In this document: piece by piece, positions 1-8,603 of the stretch
How positions within the stretch are numbered: the first letter of the stretch is position 1
Layout of the letters: each line of letters starts with the position of its first letter
Assembly (NCBI RefSeq): GCF_016469335.1
Contig: NZ_CP059888.1
Span: 3,100,001-3,164,000 of the forward strand
DNA: 64,000 nt
Direction of reading: 5' to 3'
DNA from: Flocculibacter collagenilyticus
Lineage (GTDB): Bacteria > Pseudomonadota > Gammaproteobacteria > Enterobacterales > Alteromonadaceae
The notes under the pieces: model-generated
Database searches by the model: none
Seen by the model: the letters and a program-made list of their open reading frames with translations, nothing else
Told to the model about the DNA's origin: nothing
Made by a program: the position numbers and the translations under genes

Positions 1-7
1 ATTAATT

Positions 8-409
8 ATGCACGTGCGTAAGTGTGAAGAAAATCAACTGCAAATCCCTTTTCATGTAGGCGATGACGCTTCTCGCACTTGGTTAATCACCAAAACAGGC
101 TCAGGGTTATCATTAAAACATGATCATCGCCATAAAGATGGTAGTTCAGACATCTCAACCATGTACGGCGGTCATACTGTTGATGCTGGCTGGGCACAAG
201 TACAATCATTTCCAGCAGATCAATACTCTAAAGAACTATTTGTTCAACAAGGTATTCCGCAATCTATTGGTAATACGTGGCAAATGTTTATTTATCCAAA
301 GCAATTTACCTATCGCTTAATCCGACAAGGTAGAGAATTTAGAGTAGATTTTGATTTAACGACACCTATAACACCACCCGCCGCACCGTGGGGTTATGAG
401 CAAAAGTAG
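8..409 (+). CDS. hypothetical protein, possibly cut by window edge
   Basis: 133 residues from the first ATG. The frame stays open to the window edge and no ribosome binding site can be seen, so this may be the C-terminal part of a longer, perhaps exported protein. The sequence is rich in His, Trp and aromatic residues and ends in a Pro-rich tail (TTPITPPAAPWGY). I recognise no domain. The gene faces the minus-strand DUF885 gene across a shared hairpin terminator. It is probably real because it is uninterrupted and the alternative frame at 120-320 looks random. Confidence 0.6.
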   Translation: MHVRKCEENQLQIPFHVGDDASRTWLITKTGSGLSLKHDHRHKDGSSDISTMYGGHTVDAGWAQVQSFPADQYSKELFVQQGIPQSIGNTWQMFIYPKQFTYRLIRQGREFRVDFDLTTPITPPAAPWGYEQK

Positions 410-444
410 CTAATTTTTAAGTGTTAAATGTTCAGTGTTAAATA

Positions 445-479
445 AAAAAGAGTTAACCCAATACAGGCTAACTCTTTTT
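445..479. terminator. bidirectional intrinsic terminator
   Basis: Inverted repeat AAAAAGAGTTA / TAACTCTTTTT with a 13-nt loop. The A-run and T-run flank the stem on both sides, so it can end transcription from both convergent genes (8-409 and 512-2338). Confidence 0.75.
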
Positions 480-511
480 ATCATCATCTCACACTATGTT
501 TGATTTACGTT

Positions 512-2338
512 TTACAGTTGCGATTCAATCCAACGATCAATCTTTTGCTCTAAAATCGGCATTGGTAATGCGCCATCAATGAGAATTTGAGTATGAAACG
601 CTTTAATATCAAATTTATCGCCTAACTGATCCGCCGCTTTTTCACGCATTTTTCTAATCGCTCGCTCTCCTAGCTTATAGGCTAAGGCTTGACCTGGTAT
701 AGAAATATAACGCTCGACTTCTGACACAATATCACTGTGTGCCATTGAAGAGTTGTCCGCCATAAATCGAATCGCTTCTTCACGTGTCCAACCAAATGCG
801 TGCAATCCTGTATCTACAACTAAGCGCATTGCACGAAGTTGTTCATCTACTAATCTGCCGTACCACATATATGGGTCGGTAAATAATCCCATTTCTTTAC
901 CTAAGCTTTCAGCATATAACGCCCAACCTTCGGCAAATACAGTATAGCCACCAAATTTACGGAATTCTGGTAAGCCTTCAACTTCTTGCTGAATACTAAT
1001 CTGGAAGTGATGTCCTGGAGCAGCCTCGTGAATACTTAGCGTTTCAACTAAAAACTTAGGCTGTGCTTTTAAGTTATGTGTATTGATATAAAAAATACCC
1101 GGACGCGATCCGTCTGGTGCAGGTGATTGGTAGCTTGCACCAGCTGATGACGCAGCACGATAAGCTTCAACCGCTCTTACTTCATAATCAGCTTTTGGGA
1201 ACACATTAAATAATTGCGGCACGCGTTCATTAATACGCTGTTTAACCTCGTTATAAGCGTCAATCACCGCTTGCTCTGAATCAAAGTAAAACTTTGGATG
1301 GTTTTGCAAATGCGCAAAAAATTCTGGCAAGGTTCCATCAAACTTCACGATACGTTTAACTTGCTGCATTTCAGTTAGAATGCGTGCAACTTCTTTTTTA
1401 CCGTATTGATGAATTTCTTCAGCACTTAATGGCAGCGTTGTATTTTCTTTAATTTTATATTCATACCACGCCTTACCATTTGGCAACGCAGACAACCCTA
1501 CACTACTTCTCGCGTGTTGCGCATATTCATCTTTTACAAAGTCATGGGACTTTTTATACGTTGGAATAATGACTTGCTTAATCATTTCAATGTAATCGCG
1601 CTTTAGTGTTGCTTTGTCAGCTTCACTAATTTGCGTATTACTGTCTAGCTGTTTTACAGGGCCATAAAATACACTAGTGGTCACATCTTCTACGACATGG
1701 GCAGCAAGTTGAGGGATCACTTTTTCCACAATAGGCTTGGGTAACACTATGTTAATGCTTACCCCTTTTCGCATAGCCACAATAGTGCTATCCATAAACG
1801 TAGCAAAGCCTGCTGCACGCTTGATAAAGTCTCTGTAGTCTTTGGCTGTATTAAATGGTTGGGCACTGCTACCCGAGCCGAGCATCGCAAAGATATTATG
1901 AACGCCATACATTTGGTTATACGGCACTAGGTATGAAGGATGTTCAAAGCCTTCTATCGCTAACTCACGATCGCGCTTAAAAATTTGGTAAGTTAGTAAA
2001 TCTTGCCCACTTAATGAGCTCGCATCAATTGCATTAATGGCTTTTAAATATTTTTGCTCAAACGCTTTAGCGTCATCAATATTTAGCTGATTAATTGGTA
2101 CATTGAATTGGTCGTTATAATCATTAACGCCCACAAACGTTGCGTACACTGGGTCACGCTTTAAACTTTCTTCAAAGTATTTAGTAACTAGTTGCTCTAG
2201 TTTTCTTGCTTCGTTATTCTGCCCAGCCACTTCTTTATTAGAAGTGGCACTGGTATTTTGATAGGCGTTGGGGTTGGTGCTTTGGCAGCCAGTGGCTAAG
2301 ATAGCGCTCAGCGCTACAGTAAGAATTGTTTTTTTCAT
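512..2338 (-). CDS. DUF885 family lipoprotein, putative metallopeptidase
   Basis: 608 residues. The N-terminus is a lipoprotein signal (MKKTILTVALSAILATGC, lipobox ATGC), so it is predicted to be anchored in the periplasmic face of a membrane. The family hallmark HEAAPGHH lies at about residues 437-444, followed by a downstream EGWALYAE motif (about 470). Together these look like a zinc-binding gluzincin-type site (HExxH-like with a distal Glu). Length is usual for DUF885 proteins. The family is thought to be peptidases, but the substrate is unknown. It stands alone, with a convergent neighbour to the left. Confidence 0.85.
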   Translation of the reverse strand: MKKTILTVALSAILATGCQSTNPNAYQNTSATSNKEVAGQNNEARKLEQLVTKYFEESLKRDPVYATFVGVNDYNDQFNVPINQLNIDDAKAFEQKYLKAINAIDASSLSGQDLLTYQIFKRDRELAIEGFEHPSYLVPYNQMYGVHNIFAMLGSGSSAQPFNTAKDYRDFIKRAAGFATFMDSTIVAMRKGVSINIVLPKPIVEKVIPQLAAHVVEDVTTSVFYGPVKQLDSNTQISEADKATLKRDYIEMIKQVIIPTYKKSHDFVKDEYAQHARSSVGLSALPNGKAWYEYKIKENTTLPLSAEEIHQYGKKEVARILTEMQQVKRIVKFDGTLPEFFAHLQNHPKFYFDSEQAVIDAYNEVKQRINERVPQLFNVFPKADYEVRAVEAYRAASSAGASYQSPAPDGSRPGIFYINTHNLKAQPKFLVETLSIHEAAPGHHFQISIQQEVEGLPEFRKFGGYTVFAEGWALYAESLGKEMGLFTDPYMWYGRLVDEQLRAMRLVVDTGLHAFGWTREEAIRFMADNSSMAHSDIVSEVERYISIPGQALAYKLGERAIRKMREKAADQLGDKFDIKAFHTQILIDGALPMPILEQKIDRWIESQL

Positions 2339-2490
2339 GTTTTAGCATAATCTGTAACAAAATTGGAATGGAGCAAGTCTGCCGAGGCTATCAAGAACAA
2401 TCAAGTAGCTGATCACACTTTATTGCTATTTTTACGCTTAAAATTGTAACAAAGTGAAGGAAACGCTATTTTATAAGCCATCTAACGCTG

Positions 2491-3192
2491 TTATATAGGC
2501 TGAACTGCGCGTGAGAGCGTGTTCACTTCCTCATGAGATAGCCGTCGTATTTCTCCTAGCGGCAGCGCGTTTAGCTTTATCGTTACCATTCTAATTCTTT
2601 GCAAATCAATCACGCGGTATCCCAGCTGTTTACACATTTTTCTAATTTGCCTATTCCAGCCCTGAGTTAGAGTTAATTTAAATTGATTGTCTGAAACTGG
2701 AAGCAAACTGCACGGACGCGTAATGCCTTGGGGGATGCTAACACCCTGCTGCATAGCAGAAACAAAGCTGGCATCAAAAGGCCGATCAACCGCCACTAAG
2801 TATTCTTTTTCATGATAAAAGTCAGGATGGAGTAATTGCTGGCACAGTTCACCGTCATTCGTCAGTAACATTAGGCCGTGTGAGTCTTTATCTAACCGCC
2901 CAACCGGAAAGACCCGCTCATCACCAGCAATAATATGAACAATGCTGTCAGGGTTGGTAGGATCGCAGTTACAATCTACTCCTACAGGTTTATTGAGTGC
3001 CAAAACTAATTGCTGCGCTTTAGGTGCAAGTACTTCGCCATCTACACATATTTTGTCATTATCGGTCACATGATCTATATGGTTAGCAAGCCGATGATTA
3101 ACCGTTACTCGATGTGCATCAATTAACCTGCTGGCAGCGCGCCTTGAACATAAACCTGATTGAGCGATGTATTTTGCCAGTCTTGTTGTCAA
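2491..3192 (-). CDS. rluF: RluF/RsuA-family pseudouridine synthase
   Basis: 233 residues. An N-terminal S4 RNA-binding domain (about 1-60: RLAKYIAQSGLCSRR) is followed by the RsuA/RluB/E/F catalytic domain. The catalytic Asp lies in VGRLDKDSHGLMLLTN (about residue 130), and HEKEYLV and the RQIRKMC motif are present. In this family the enzyme isomerises uridine to pseudouridine in rRNA. GRLDKDSxGL with HEKEYLV resembles RluF (23S rRNA U2604), but exact site specificity is inferred. The start ATG is directly followed by the S4 domain, so the start is well placed. Confidence 0.8.
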   Translation of the reverse strand: MTTRLAKYIAQSGLCSRRAASRLIDAHRVTVNHRLANHIDHVTDNDKICVDGEVLAPKAQQLVLALNKPVGVDCNCDPTNPDSIVHIIAGDERVFPVGRLDKDSHGLMLLTNDGELCQQLLHPDFYHEKEYLVAVDRPFDASFVSAMQQGVSIPQGITRPCSLLPVSDNQFKLTLTQGWNRQIRKMCKQLGYRVIDLQRIRMVTIKLNALPLGEIRRLSHEEVNTLSRAVQPI

Positions 3193-3264
3193 ACTTCTTT
3201 GTTACCTTTGTTACAAAAATAAACGTTTTTAAAGCACGCATTAAGCGAGCATTCTACCATTAAA

Positions 3265-3286
3265 AAAGTGACTGCCTAATCACTTT
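3265..3286 (-). terminator. intrinsic terminator of the GST gene
   Basis: Stem AAAGTGA/TCACTTT. Read on the minus strand it is followed by a run of six T, just after the stop of the 3334-4005 gene. Confidence 0.65.
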
Positions 3287-3333
3287 AAAAGACAGCCACC
3301 CTTATCATATTGCGGGTTAATTTAGGCGCAATA

Positions 3334-4005
3334 TTACGCTTGTTTAAAAGCTTCTTTAAACATAGCCACTTCTACTTGCAATTGTTTAGCAACAAACTCT
3401 AACTCAAATAACTGCTTTTTAAACTTCACTACTAACGGCCACTTGTTTTCATCAAGATTAAAGTCAGCATGTTGTAAATTAAATAAGTTTGTTGCAATTG
3501 CTAGCTCGCCAACCGACAGGTCATTACCCACTATCCAAGTTTGATCAGCAGGCTTTTTCTCCAATAACTGTTCAACATAATCTAGCACCGCAGGAATGAG
3601 CTCATCAGTCAATTCTGCAACACGTTCAGGGTCGGTTTTGTGCTCAAAAAACATTGGACCAATAATTCTTTGGTAATACAAGCCTGCGGTTGCTTCCATC
3701 ATTTTGGTATCACCAAATTCTTCTAACCATAGCGCGAAGGCATAGTCGTTAACATCTGACGGGTAAAGCGGCTTGTGTTGATTAGTTTTTTCAAGATAAG
3801 CAATAATCACCGACGAGTCAGAAAACGCAAAACCATCATCCGTTTTATATCCCGGAATCTTGCCAAATGGACTGGCCGCTTTAAAGTCAGCATCATCAGT
3901 GTGGGGCACTGTCATTTTCAACTCATATTCCGCCTCTTTGTACTGATGTGCCAACAGTGTTTTACGTACATAGGGTGATGCTTCAACGCCATAAATAATA
4001 GCCAT
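3334..4005 (-). CDS. glutathione S-transferase family protein
   Basis: 223 residues. The N-terminal thioredoxin-like domain starts MAIIYGVEASPYVRKTLLAHQYK, with S/P-x-x-R at the glutathione site. A conserved cis-Pro region (FGKIPGYKTDDGFAFSDSSVIIAYLE) gives the E/S-S glutathione-binding motif. A helical C-terminal domain follows (about 85-223). It probably conjugates or reduces electrophiles with glutathione in the cytoplasm. A TetR gene lies immediately upstream in the same direction, and a palindromic operator lies between the two, which suggests induction by a reactive electrophile or quinone. Confidence 0.88.
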   Translation of the reverse strand: MAIIYGVEASPYVRKTLLAHQYKEAEYELKMTVPHTDDADFKAASPFGKIPGYKTDDGFAFSDSSVIIAYLEKTNQHKPLYPSDVNDYAFALWLEEFGDTKMMEATAGLYYQRIIGPMFFEHKTDPERVAELTDELIPAVLDYVEQLLEKKPADQTWIVGNDLSVGELAIATNLFNLQHADFNLDENKWPLVVKFKKQLFELEFVAKQLQVEVAMFKEAFKQA

Positions 4006-4157
4006 GTTTTTCTCCTTTAATTTCCATTATCTCTGTTTAACAGAGGACTAAATATCCCAAGCCATACCACAAAATACAAAGCCGAGAAGGTAATTCAATT
4101 TTTACATCGAATTACGTTAATACTGTGGATTACGTTCCAACAGATCCTTTTCAATTG

Positions 4158-4175
4158 ATAGACCAAGTGGTCTAT
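4158..4175. promoter_or_regulatory. palindromic operator, probable TetR-family site
   Basis: ATAGACCAAGTGGTCTAT is a perfect 8-bp inverted repeat around a 2-nt centre. It lies about 150 bp upstream of the GST start. A near-identical palindrome lies upstream of the tetR gene (4858-4875). It resembles the TAGACC-N-GGTCTA class of operators bound by NemR/AcuR-type TetR regulators. Binding is inferred. Confidence 0.75.
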
Positions 4176-4213
4176 TTTTAGTTAAAATTTTTTACTTTCA
4201 GCCACACATCAAC

Positions 4214-4807
4214 TTAACTGGGCTTTAGTAATCGTTTAATAAAACTTAACCAATTGTGAAGCGGTTCAGCAGAGCGTTGTGCTTTCATTCGCAATACAGC
4301 CCCTTCCCAGCTGTCTACAATAAAATTCGCACAATCTTCTGCATCAAGGTCATTACTGAAAACGTTTTCCTGTTTACCTTGCTCAATAACACCGGCAAAG
4401 CACCTTGCCATTCCGTTTAACGAGGCGCCAACTTTTATAGCAACACTCTCAGATGAATCAGCCAATTCTTGGCAAAAGTTTCCAATTGGACAGCCTGCTT
4501 TAAAGTTCATCTCAGTAAAAGCTGTAACGGTATAATGATTAAACGCGTCTAGCTTTTGTTCAGCGCTTAATTCAGGGTTAAGTAAATGCTGTGCGACCCT
4601 TTGTTTAAAAACACCCGCAAAGTAATCAATAATTGCTAATGCAAATGCTTCTTTATCATTAAAATGAAAATAGAATGAACCTTTAGCTACGCCCGCTTCT
4701 TTTAAAATTTGCTGCAAGCCCGTACTACTATAGCCTTGCAGATGAAAAAGATGTGCGCCAACTTCAATTAAATGCTGTCTTGTTTGTTCACCTTTTGATT
4801 GATTCAT
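4214..4807 (-). CDS. TetR/AcrR family regulator
   Basis: 197 residues. The N-terminal TetR helix-turn-helix spans about residues 10-55 (TRQHLIEVGAHLF, GVAKGSFYFHFNDKEAFA). The C-terminal ligand domain contains a conserved Cys motif (FKAGCPIGNFCQELAD), as seen in NemR/AcuR-like TetR proteins. It is likely a repressor of itself and of the downstream GST gene through the two ATAGACC palindromes at 4158 and 4858. The Cys-containing motif suggests, but does not prove, sensing of electrophiles. Confidence 0.88.
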   Translation of the reverse strand: MNQSKGEQTRQHLIEVGAHLFHLQGYSSTGLQQILKEAGVAKGSFYFHFNDKEAFALAIIDYFAGVFKQRVAQHLLNPELSAEQKLDAFNHYTVTAFTEMNFKAGCPIGNFCQELADSSESVAIKVGASLNGMARCFAGVIEQGKQENVFSNDLDAEDCANFIVDSWEGAVLRMKAQRSAEPLHNWLSFIKRLLKPS

Positions 4808-4857
4808 TGCTATTACTAATGACCACGTTTGCTATTACTTCAGTTGATAAATTAAAA

Positions 4858-4875
4858 ATAGACCAATCGGTCTAT
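4858..4875. promoter_or_regulatory. second copy of the palindromic TetR operator
   Basis: ATAGACCAATCGGTCTAT has 7-bp arms and a 4-nt centre. It lies about 50 bp upstream of the tetR start at 4807, matches the site at 4158, and is positioned for autoregulation. Confidence 0.78.
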
Positions 4876-4954
4876 AAATGCAACACTTAATTTAACGTTT
4901 AAAAATAGAACTACTTAGAAAAAGAAGTGAAGAGAAGAAAATAAGAGAGAAACA

Positions 4955-4991
4955 AAAAAGCACGGCTACCCATGGCAATACCGTGCTTTTT
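4955..4991 (-). terminator. intrinsic terminator of the NSS transporter gene
   Basis: Stem AAAAAGCACGG/CCGTGCTTTTT, 11 bp, 15-nt loop. It lies 18 bp after the stop of the 5009-6355 gene. Flanking A and T runs make it potentially bidirectional. Confidence 0.75.
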
Positions 4992-5008
4992 CAGACCAGA
5001 AAGTAAAC

Positions 5009-6355
5009 TTATAAAGAATTAAAGAACACTAACCCAATACAAAGTGGACAAACTAACTTGGTGTACCAAGGCCAAATTTTCCAGAACAACGAGTGCTCAA
5101 CGCCTTCATAACCAGACTGTAACTCTGACAATAAGTTATTTCTGTGCCAAATCCAACCAACAAAAATACAACACAACATCCCTATAATTGGCTGGCCATA
5201 CTCTGTTGATAATGTAGCAACAAAGTCTAATAAAGTGCCTAAATTAAACACAATAATACAGCTAAGCATAAGAATGAAAATACCAATCAACGTAGTCGCT
5301 TTTTTACGCTCTACTCCATGGTTTTCAACCACGTAGGATACAGGTCCTTCTAACATTGAAATTGAAGACGTTAACGCAGCTACACTCATTAATACAAAAA
5401 ATGCAAAACTAAATAATACGCCCATGCTCCCCATGCCATCAAACAAGGCAGGTAATACCGAAAATACTAAGCCCGGCCCTGACACTAAGCTGCCATCTTC
5501 ACCAAAAATCGTTACTCCGCTTGCCTGTGCAACATACATTGCAGGAATAATTAATAAGCCTGCTAAAAAGGCAATGCTGACATCTATCAACGTAACCTGA
5601 GCACCTAATGTGACTAGATTTTCTTTTCGTGAGATATAAGAACCGTAAATGATCATAACGCTGGTGCCCAGCGATAAGGAGAAAAATGCTTGTCCTAATG
5701 CACTTACCAATAAATTAGGATCTAATACTCTGCTGAAGTCAGGGAGTAAATAGGCTTGAAGCCCTTCTGAAGCGCCTTCTAGGGTCATCACATACCCAAT
5801 TAATGAAAGCAAGATGATGATCAGTGCTGGCATTAAGCGCTTCGACCATTTTTCAATCCCTTGCTCTACCCCAAAGCGAATAATCGACACCGTCATAAAC
5901 ATGAAAATACTGACAAATAAGAGATTTCTTGCTAACGATTGCGAAATTACCCAATCCCCTACGGCTGTTAATCCTACGACTCTGGTAACAGGTTCTACCG
6001 CGTAAGACATCATCCAACCTGCAATAATGCCATAAAAGCTTAGTATTAACGCAGCACACACAATACCGCCGAAGCCGACAATAAAGGCAAAAATACGCTG
6101 AGTACTGTTGTTAGAAATTTTTCTTAAAGAAGTAACCGCGTTAGCTTGACCATGACGACCAATGACTAACTCTGCCATAAATGCAGGATAAGCTAGAAAA
6201 AATGCCAAAATTAAATAAACAAGCACAAATGCTGCGCCGCCGTTCCCTGCTGTTTGTGTAGGAAACCCCCAAATATTACCTAAGCCAACCGCTGATCCCG
6301 CAGCCGCTAAGATAAAACCAAATCGTGAAGTAAATTCACCCCTAGATGCACTCAT
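5009..6355 (-). CDS. sodium-dependent transporter, NSS (SNF) family
   Basis: 448 residues, strongly hydrophobic, about 11-12 membrane helices. The N-terminus FGFILAAAGSAVGLGNIWGFP is the NSS signature of TM1, with the unwound sodium/substrate-binding segment seen in LeuT and MhsT. Conserved FFSLSLGTSVMIIYGSY marks TM6. It is likely an inner-membrane Na+-coupled importer of amino acids or related amines; the substrate cannot be read from the sequence. Length is usual for bacterial members. It is a single-gene unit with its own terminator. Confidence 0.9.
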   Translation of the reverse strand: MSASRGEFTSRFGFILAAAGSAVGLGNIWGFPTQTAGNGGAAFVLVYLILAFFLAYPAFMAELVIGRHGQANAVTSLRKISNNSTQRIFAFIVGFGGIVCAALILSFYGIIAGWMMSYAVEPVTRVVGLTAVGDWVISQSLARNLLFVSIFMFMTVSIIRFGVEQGIEKWSKRLMPALIIILLSLIGYVMTLEGASEGLQAYLLPDFSRVLDPNLLVSALGQAFFSLSLGTSVMIIYGSYISRKENLVTLGAQVTLIDVSIAFLAGLLIIPAMYVAQASGVTIFGEDGSLVSGPGLVFSVLPALFDGMGSMGVLFSFAFFVLMSVAALTSSISMLEGPVSYVVENHGVERKKATTLIGIFILMLSCIIVFNLGTLLDFVATLSTEYGQPIIGMLCCIFVGWIWHRNNLLSELQSGYEGVEHSLFWKIWPWYTKLVCPLCIGLVFFNSL

Positions 6356-6601
6356 ATACGTCTTCTTTCTTTATTTTTTAGTTATTCAGATAGGTTCTGA
6401 CTTCATGGTCGCTTTCACAAAAAAACGAAATTGTTCGAATGTTTCCTTGTGTTTACTTTTAAAAAAGCACAAAACTAACCAATTAGCGGGTTAATCTACT
6501 CAAAATCCTGCAAAAAGGATAGCCCTTAATATCACTGGTCTGACAAATAGGGTAAACTTTCGCCAAATATAGCCAAGTTCTAAACGTATGAATGCCGTAA
6601 T

Positions 6602-6841
6602 ATGAAAGAGCAAAACATTTCTAAAAACATGATGAAGCCGAAACGGCCAGAATCCAATGAATGCTGCGGCAGTGGCAGTTGCTGCCCGTGTGTCTGGGAT
6701 GACTACCGAGAAAAACTGAAGGCATGGCGATTAGCCAATAATATTGCAGACGATGTTGAAAATGAGCAACTTGCTAATAACCAAGAACAAAACAAGCCAA
6801 AACCAGACGATAAAGGTCGAGTTTGGCCTGTTTTTCGTTAA
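6602..6841 (+). CDS. small oxidoreductase-like domain protein
   Basis: 79 residues, Cys-rich. The core ECCGSGSCCPCVWDDYREKL (about residues 20-39) matches the 'oxidoreductase-like' N-terminal domain found in small proteobacterial proteins and in some eukaryotic mitochondrial proteins. The clustered Cys residues suggest metal binding or redox activity; the biochemical role is unknown. The tail is charged and probably disordered. It is convergent with the thioesterase gene, with only 24 bp between stops. Confidence 0.75.
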   Translation: MKEQNISKNMMKPKRPESNECCGSGSCCPCVWDDYREKLKAWRLANNIADDVENEQLANNQEQNKPKPDDKGRVWPVFR

Positions 6842-6865
6842 TCACAGAAAATAGCACTGTAAGAG

Positions 6866-7663
6866 TTATGCAAATACCGTTACGCATTGACGGCTAATCG
6901 CGATTAACTCACCTTGTTCGTCCCACAGGTTAGCTTCAGTGTGCGCATAGCCACCAGCAGCTTGTCGCGTTTTTGCTTCATAAGCAATCCAATTATCAGC
7001 AGTAATTTCTGAGTGTGGATGAATAAATTCTAAATTCCACGTTAAGGTGCTCGCTGGCGCTGGCTTTTTCGCCATTTGTAATACACACGGTGGCCATGCA
7101 TCTGCCAACGCAATAAGATGTGCATCTGTAAAAACATCTGGTGCACTCGCAAACCGCATCCATCCTGACAATTCTGAACTCTCACTACCAGAAAACGGCA
7201 TACTTCCTTTACTTACATTTAAGTCAACATGTTGAAAAAAAGCAGGCATCATATTTTCAACATATTTAATGCTAGCTTTTGGGTTTGGCGCTTGCATCTG
7301 ATGACGAGTATTTGAAGCAACATTTATTTCAGATTCACGAGAAGTACCTAAGCTTGCTTGTGTTAATACACAAACTTCACCATTTTGAATCGCTTTTGCT
7401 TGTACTACTGAAGTATTTTTTCCTTCTCGTAATACTTCCACCTCAATTGAAAATGGAGTTTCAGCCAATAACGGACCAATAAAGCTGGTATTTAAAGCAC
7501 GTAACACTCGATCAGAAGAAACACGTTGACGAATAGCAACATATAACATTGATGCAGATAAACCGCCAAATGCGGTACGTCCCTGACACCAGTTGGCGGG
7601 AAAACTCAATGTGGTATCGCTATCTGCTACCTTAACTTGATTAAATAACTCATCAATATGCAT
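6866..7663 (-). CDS. thioesterase-like (double hotdog) family protein
   Basis: 265 residues. It looks like a double-hotdog acyl-CoA thioesterase of the TesB-like superfamily. The first half contains NWCQGRTAFGGLSASMLYVAI (the conserved GG segment before the central hotdog helix) and TSFIGPLLAETPFSIEVEVLREGKNTS. The second half has WMRFASAPDVFTDAHLIALADAWPPCVL. It probably hydrolyses acyl-CoA esters in the cytoplasm; chain length is unknown. It is divergent from the PaiB-like gene at 7924, with 260 bp of promoter space between. Confidence 0.8.
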   Translation of the reverse strand: MHIDELFNQVKVADSDTTLSFPANWCQGRTAFGGLSASMLYVAIRQRVSSDRVLRALNTSFIGPLLAETPFSIEVEVLREGKNTSVVQAKAIQNGEVCVLTQASLGTSRESEINVASNTRHQMQAPNPKASIKYVENMMPAFFQHVDLNVSKGSMPFSGSESSELSGWMRFASAPDVFTDAHLIALADAWPPCVLQMAKKPAPASTLTWNLEFIHPHSEITADNWIAYEAKTRQAAGGYAHTEANLWDEQGELIAISRQCVTVFA

Positions 7664-7923
7664 AAATCACCTTTTAATACTGGCTTTGGACTAATTCAAA
7701 TACTGTTTTCTGCGACATTTAAACACTTAAACTGGTCTGATGTCATTATATTTTCCCTGAAATAGCACCATGATTATCGACTTAAAAAACCAACATGGTA
7801 GATTTAGTCGCGGTCTGGAAAGTATGATTTTAATAACTACAACTTTCTTTTTACTTCAATATTTGAATCTAAATAAGCTTTATTTATCAGATACAAATAA
7901 ATTAGCAAAATGATGGGGATAAG

Positions 7924-8538
7924 ATGTACATACCTAAAAATATGGAGATTAAAAGTAAATCTGACATTCACGCTTTTATTGAACAATTTAGTTTTGGCAT
8001 TGTTGTTTCAGATGATCTCACTGCTACACACTTACCATTTCTTTTAAAAAAAGATGAAGGAGAATATGGTACGCTTTATGGCCATTTCGCTAGCGCTAAT
8101 TCACATTACAAAACCCTTTCTGATCAAGCTGCACTCATCATCTTTAATGGGCCACATGCTTACATCTCACCAACTTGGTATGCAACTGCCCCCGCAGTAC
8201 CCACATGGAATTATTCTGCGGTACATGCTTATGGCGTGCTAACTTTAACCAGCGATGATGAAACATTGTCTATTATTAATGACACTGTAACGAAATACGA
8301 ACCCAACCTTCATAACGACACCACAACTTTAAGTGATGAATTCAAAAGTAAATTATTAAAAGGCATCGTCGGGTTTAAAGTTGAACTGAGTAAGCTAGAA
8401 GGCAAGCATAAGTTAGGTCAGCACCGTAAAGTTGAAGACCAACAAGGTGTCTATCACGCCCTTAATCAATCGTCACGCCCAGACGATCAAGCACTCGCAA
8501 GTTATATGCAGCAGTTAACATTAGGAATAGGTGAATAG
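7924..8538 (+). CDS. FMN-binding negative transcriptional regulator, PaiB-like
   Basis: 204 residues. MYIPKNMEI at the start and FGIVVSDDLTATHLPFLL, YGHFASANSHYKTL, and ISPTWYATAPAVPTWNYSAVHAYG are typical of the PaiB family, a split-barrel flavin-binding fold. In Bacillus, PaiB with PaiA affects sporulation and degradative enzyme genes. In proteobacteria the role is largely unproven, so the name is by family only. SD-like GGGGATAAG lies just before the ATG. Confidence 0.85.
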   Translation: MYIPKNMEIKSKSDIHAFIEQFSFGIVVSDDLTATHLPFLLKKDEGEYGTLYGHFASANSHYKTLSDQAALIIFNGPHAYISPTWYATAPAVPTWNYSAVHAYGVLTLTSDDETLSIINDTVTKYEPNLHNDTTTLSDEFKSKLLKGIVGFKVELSKLEGKHKLGQHRKVEDQQGVYHALNQSSRPDDQALASYMQQLTLGIGE

Positions 8539-8566
8539 GAATAACTACTTTCTTGATGAGGAGAAA

Positions 8567-8596
8567 TTAAGAGCCTAGACCAAGCTTAGGCTCTTA
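8567..8596. terminator. bidirectional terminator between convergent genes
   Basis: Perfect 11-bp inverted repeat TTAAGAGCCTA/TAGGCTCTTAA with an 8-nt loop, between the convergent genes 7924-8538 and 8604-10016. Confidence 0.7.
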
Positions 8597-8603
8597 ATAT
8601 AAG

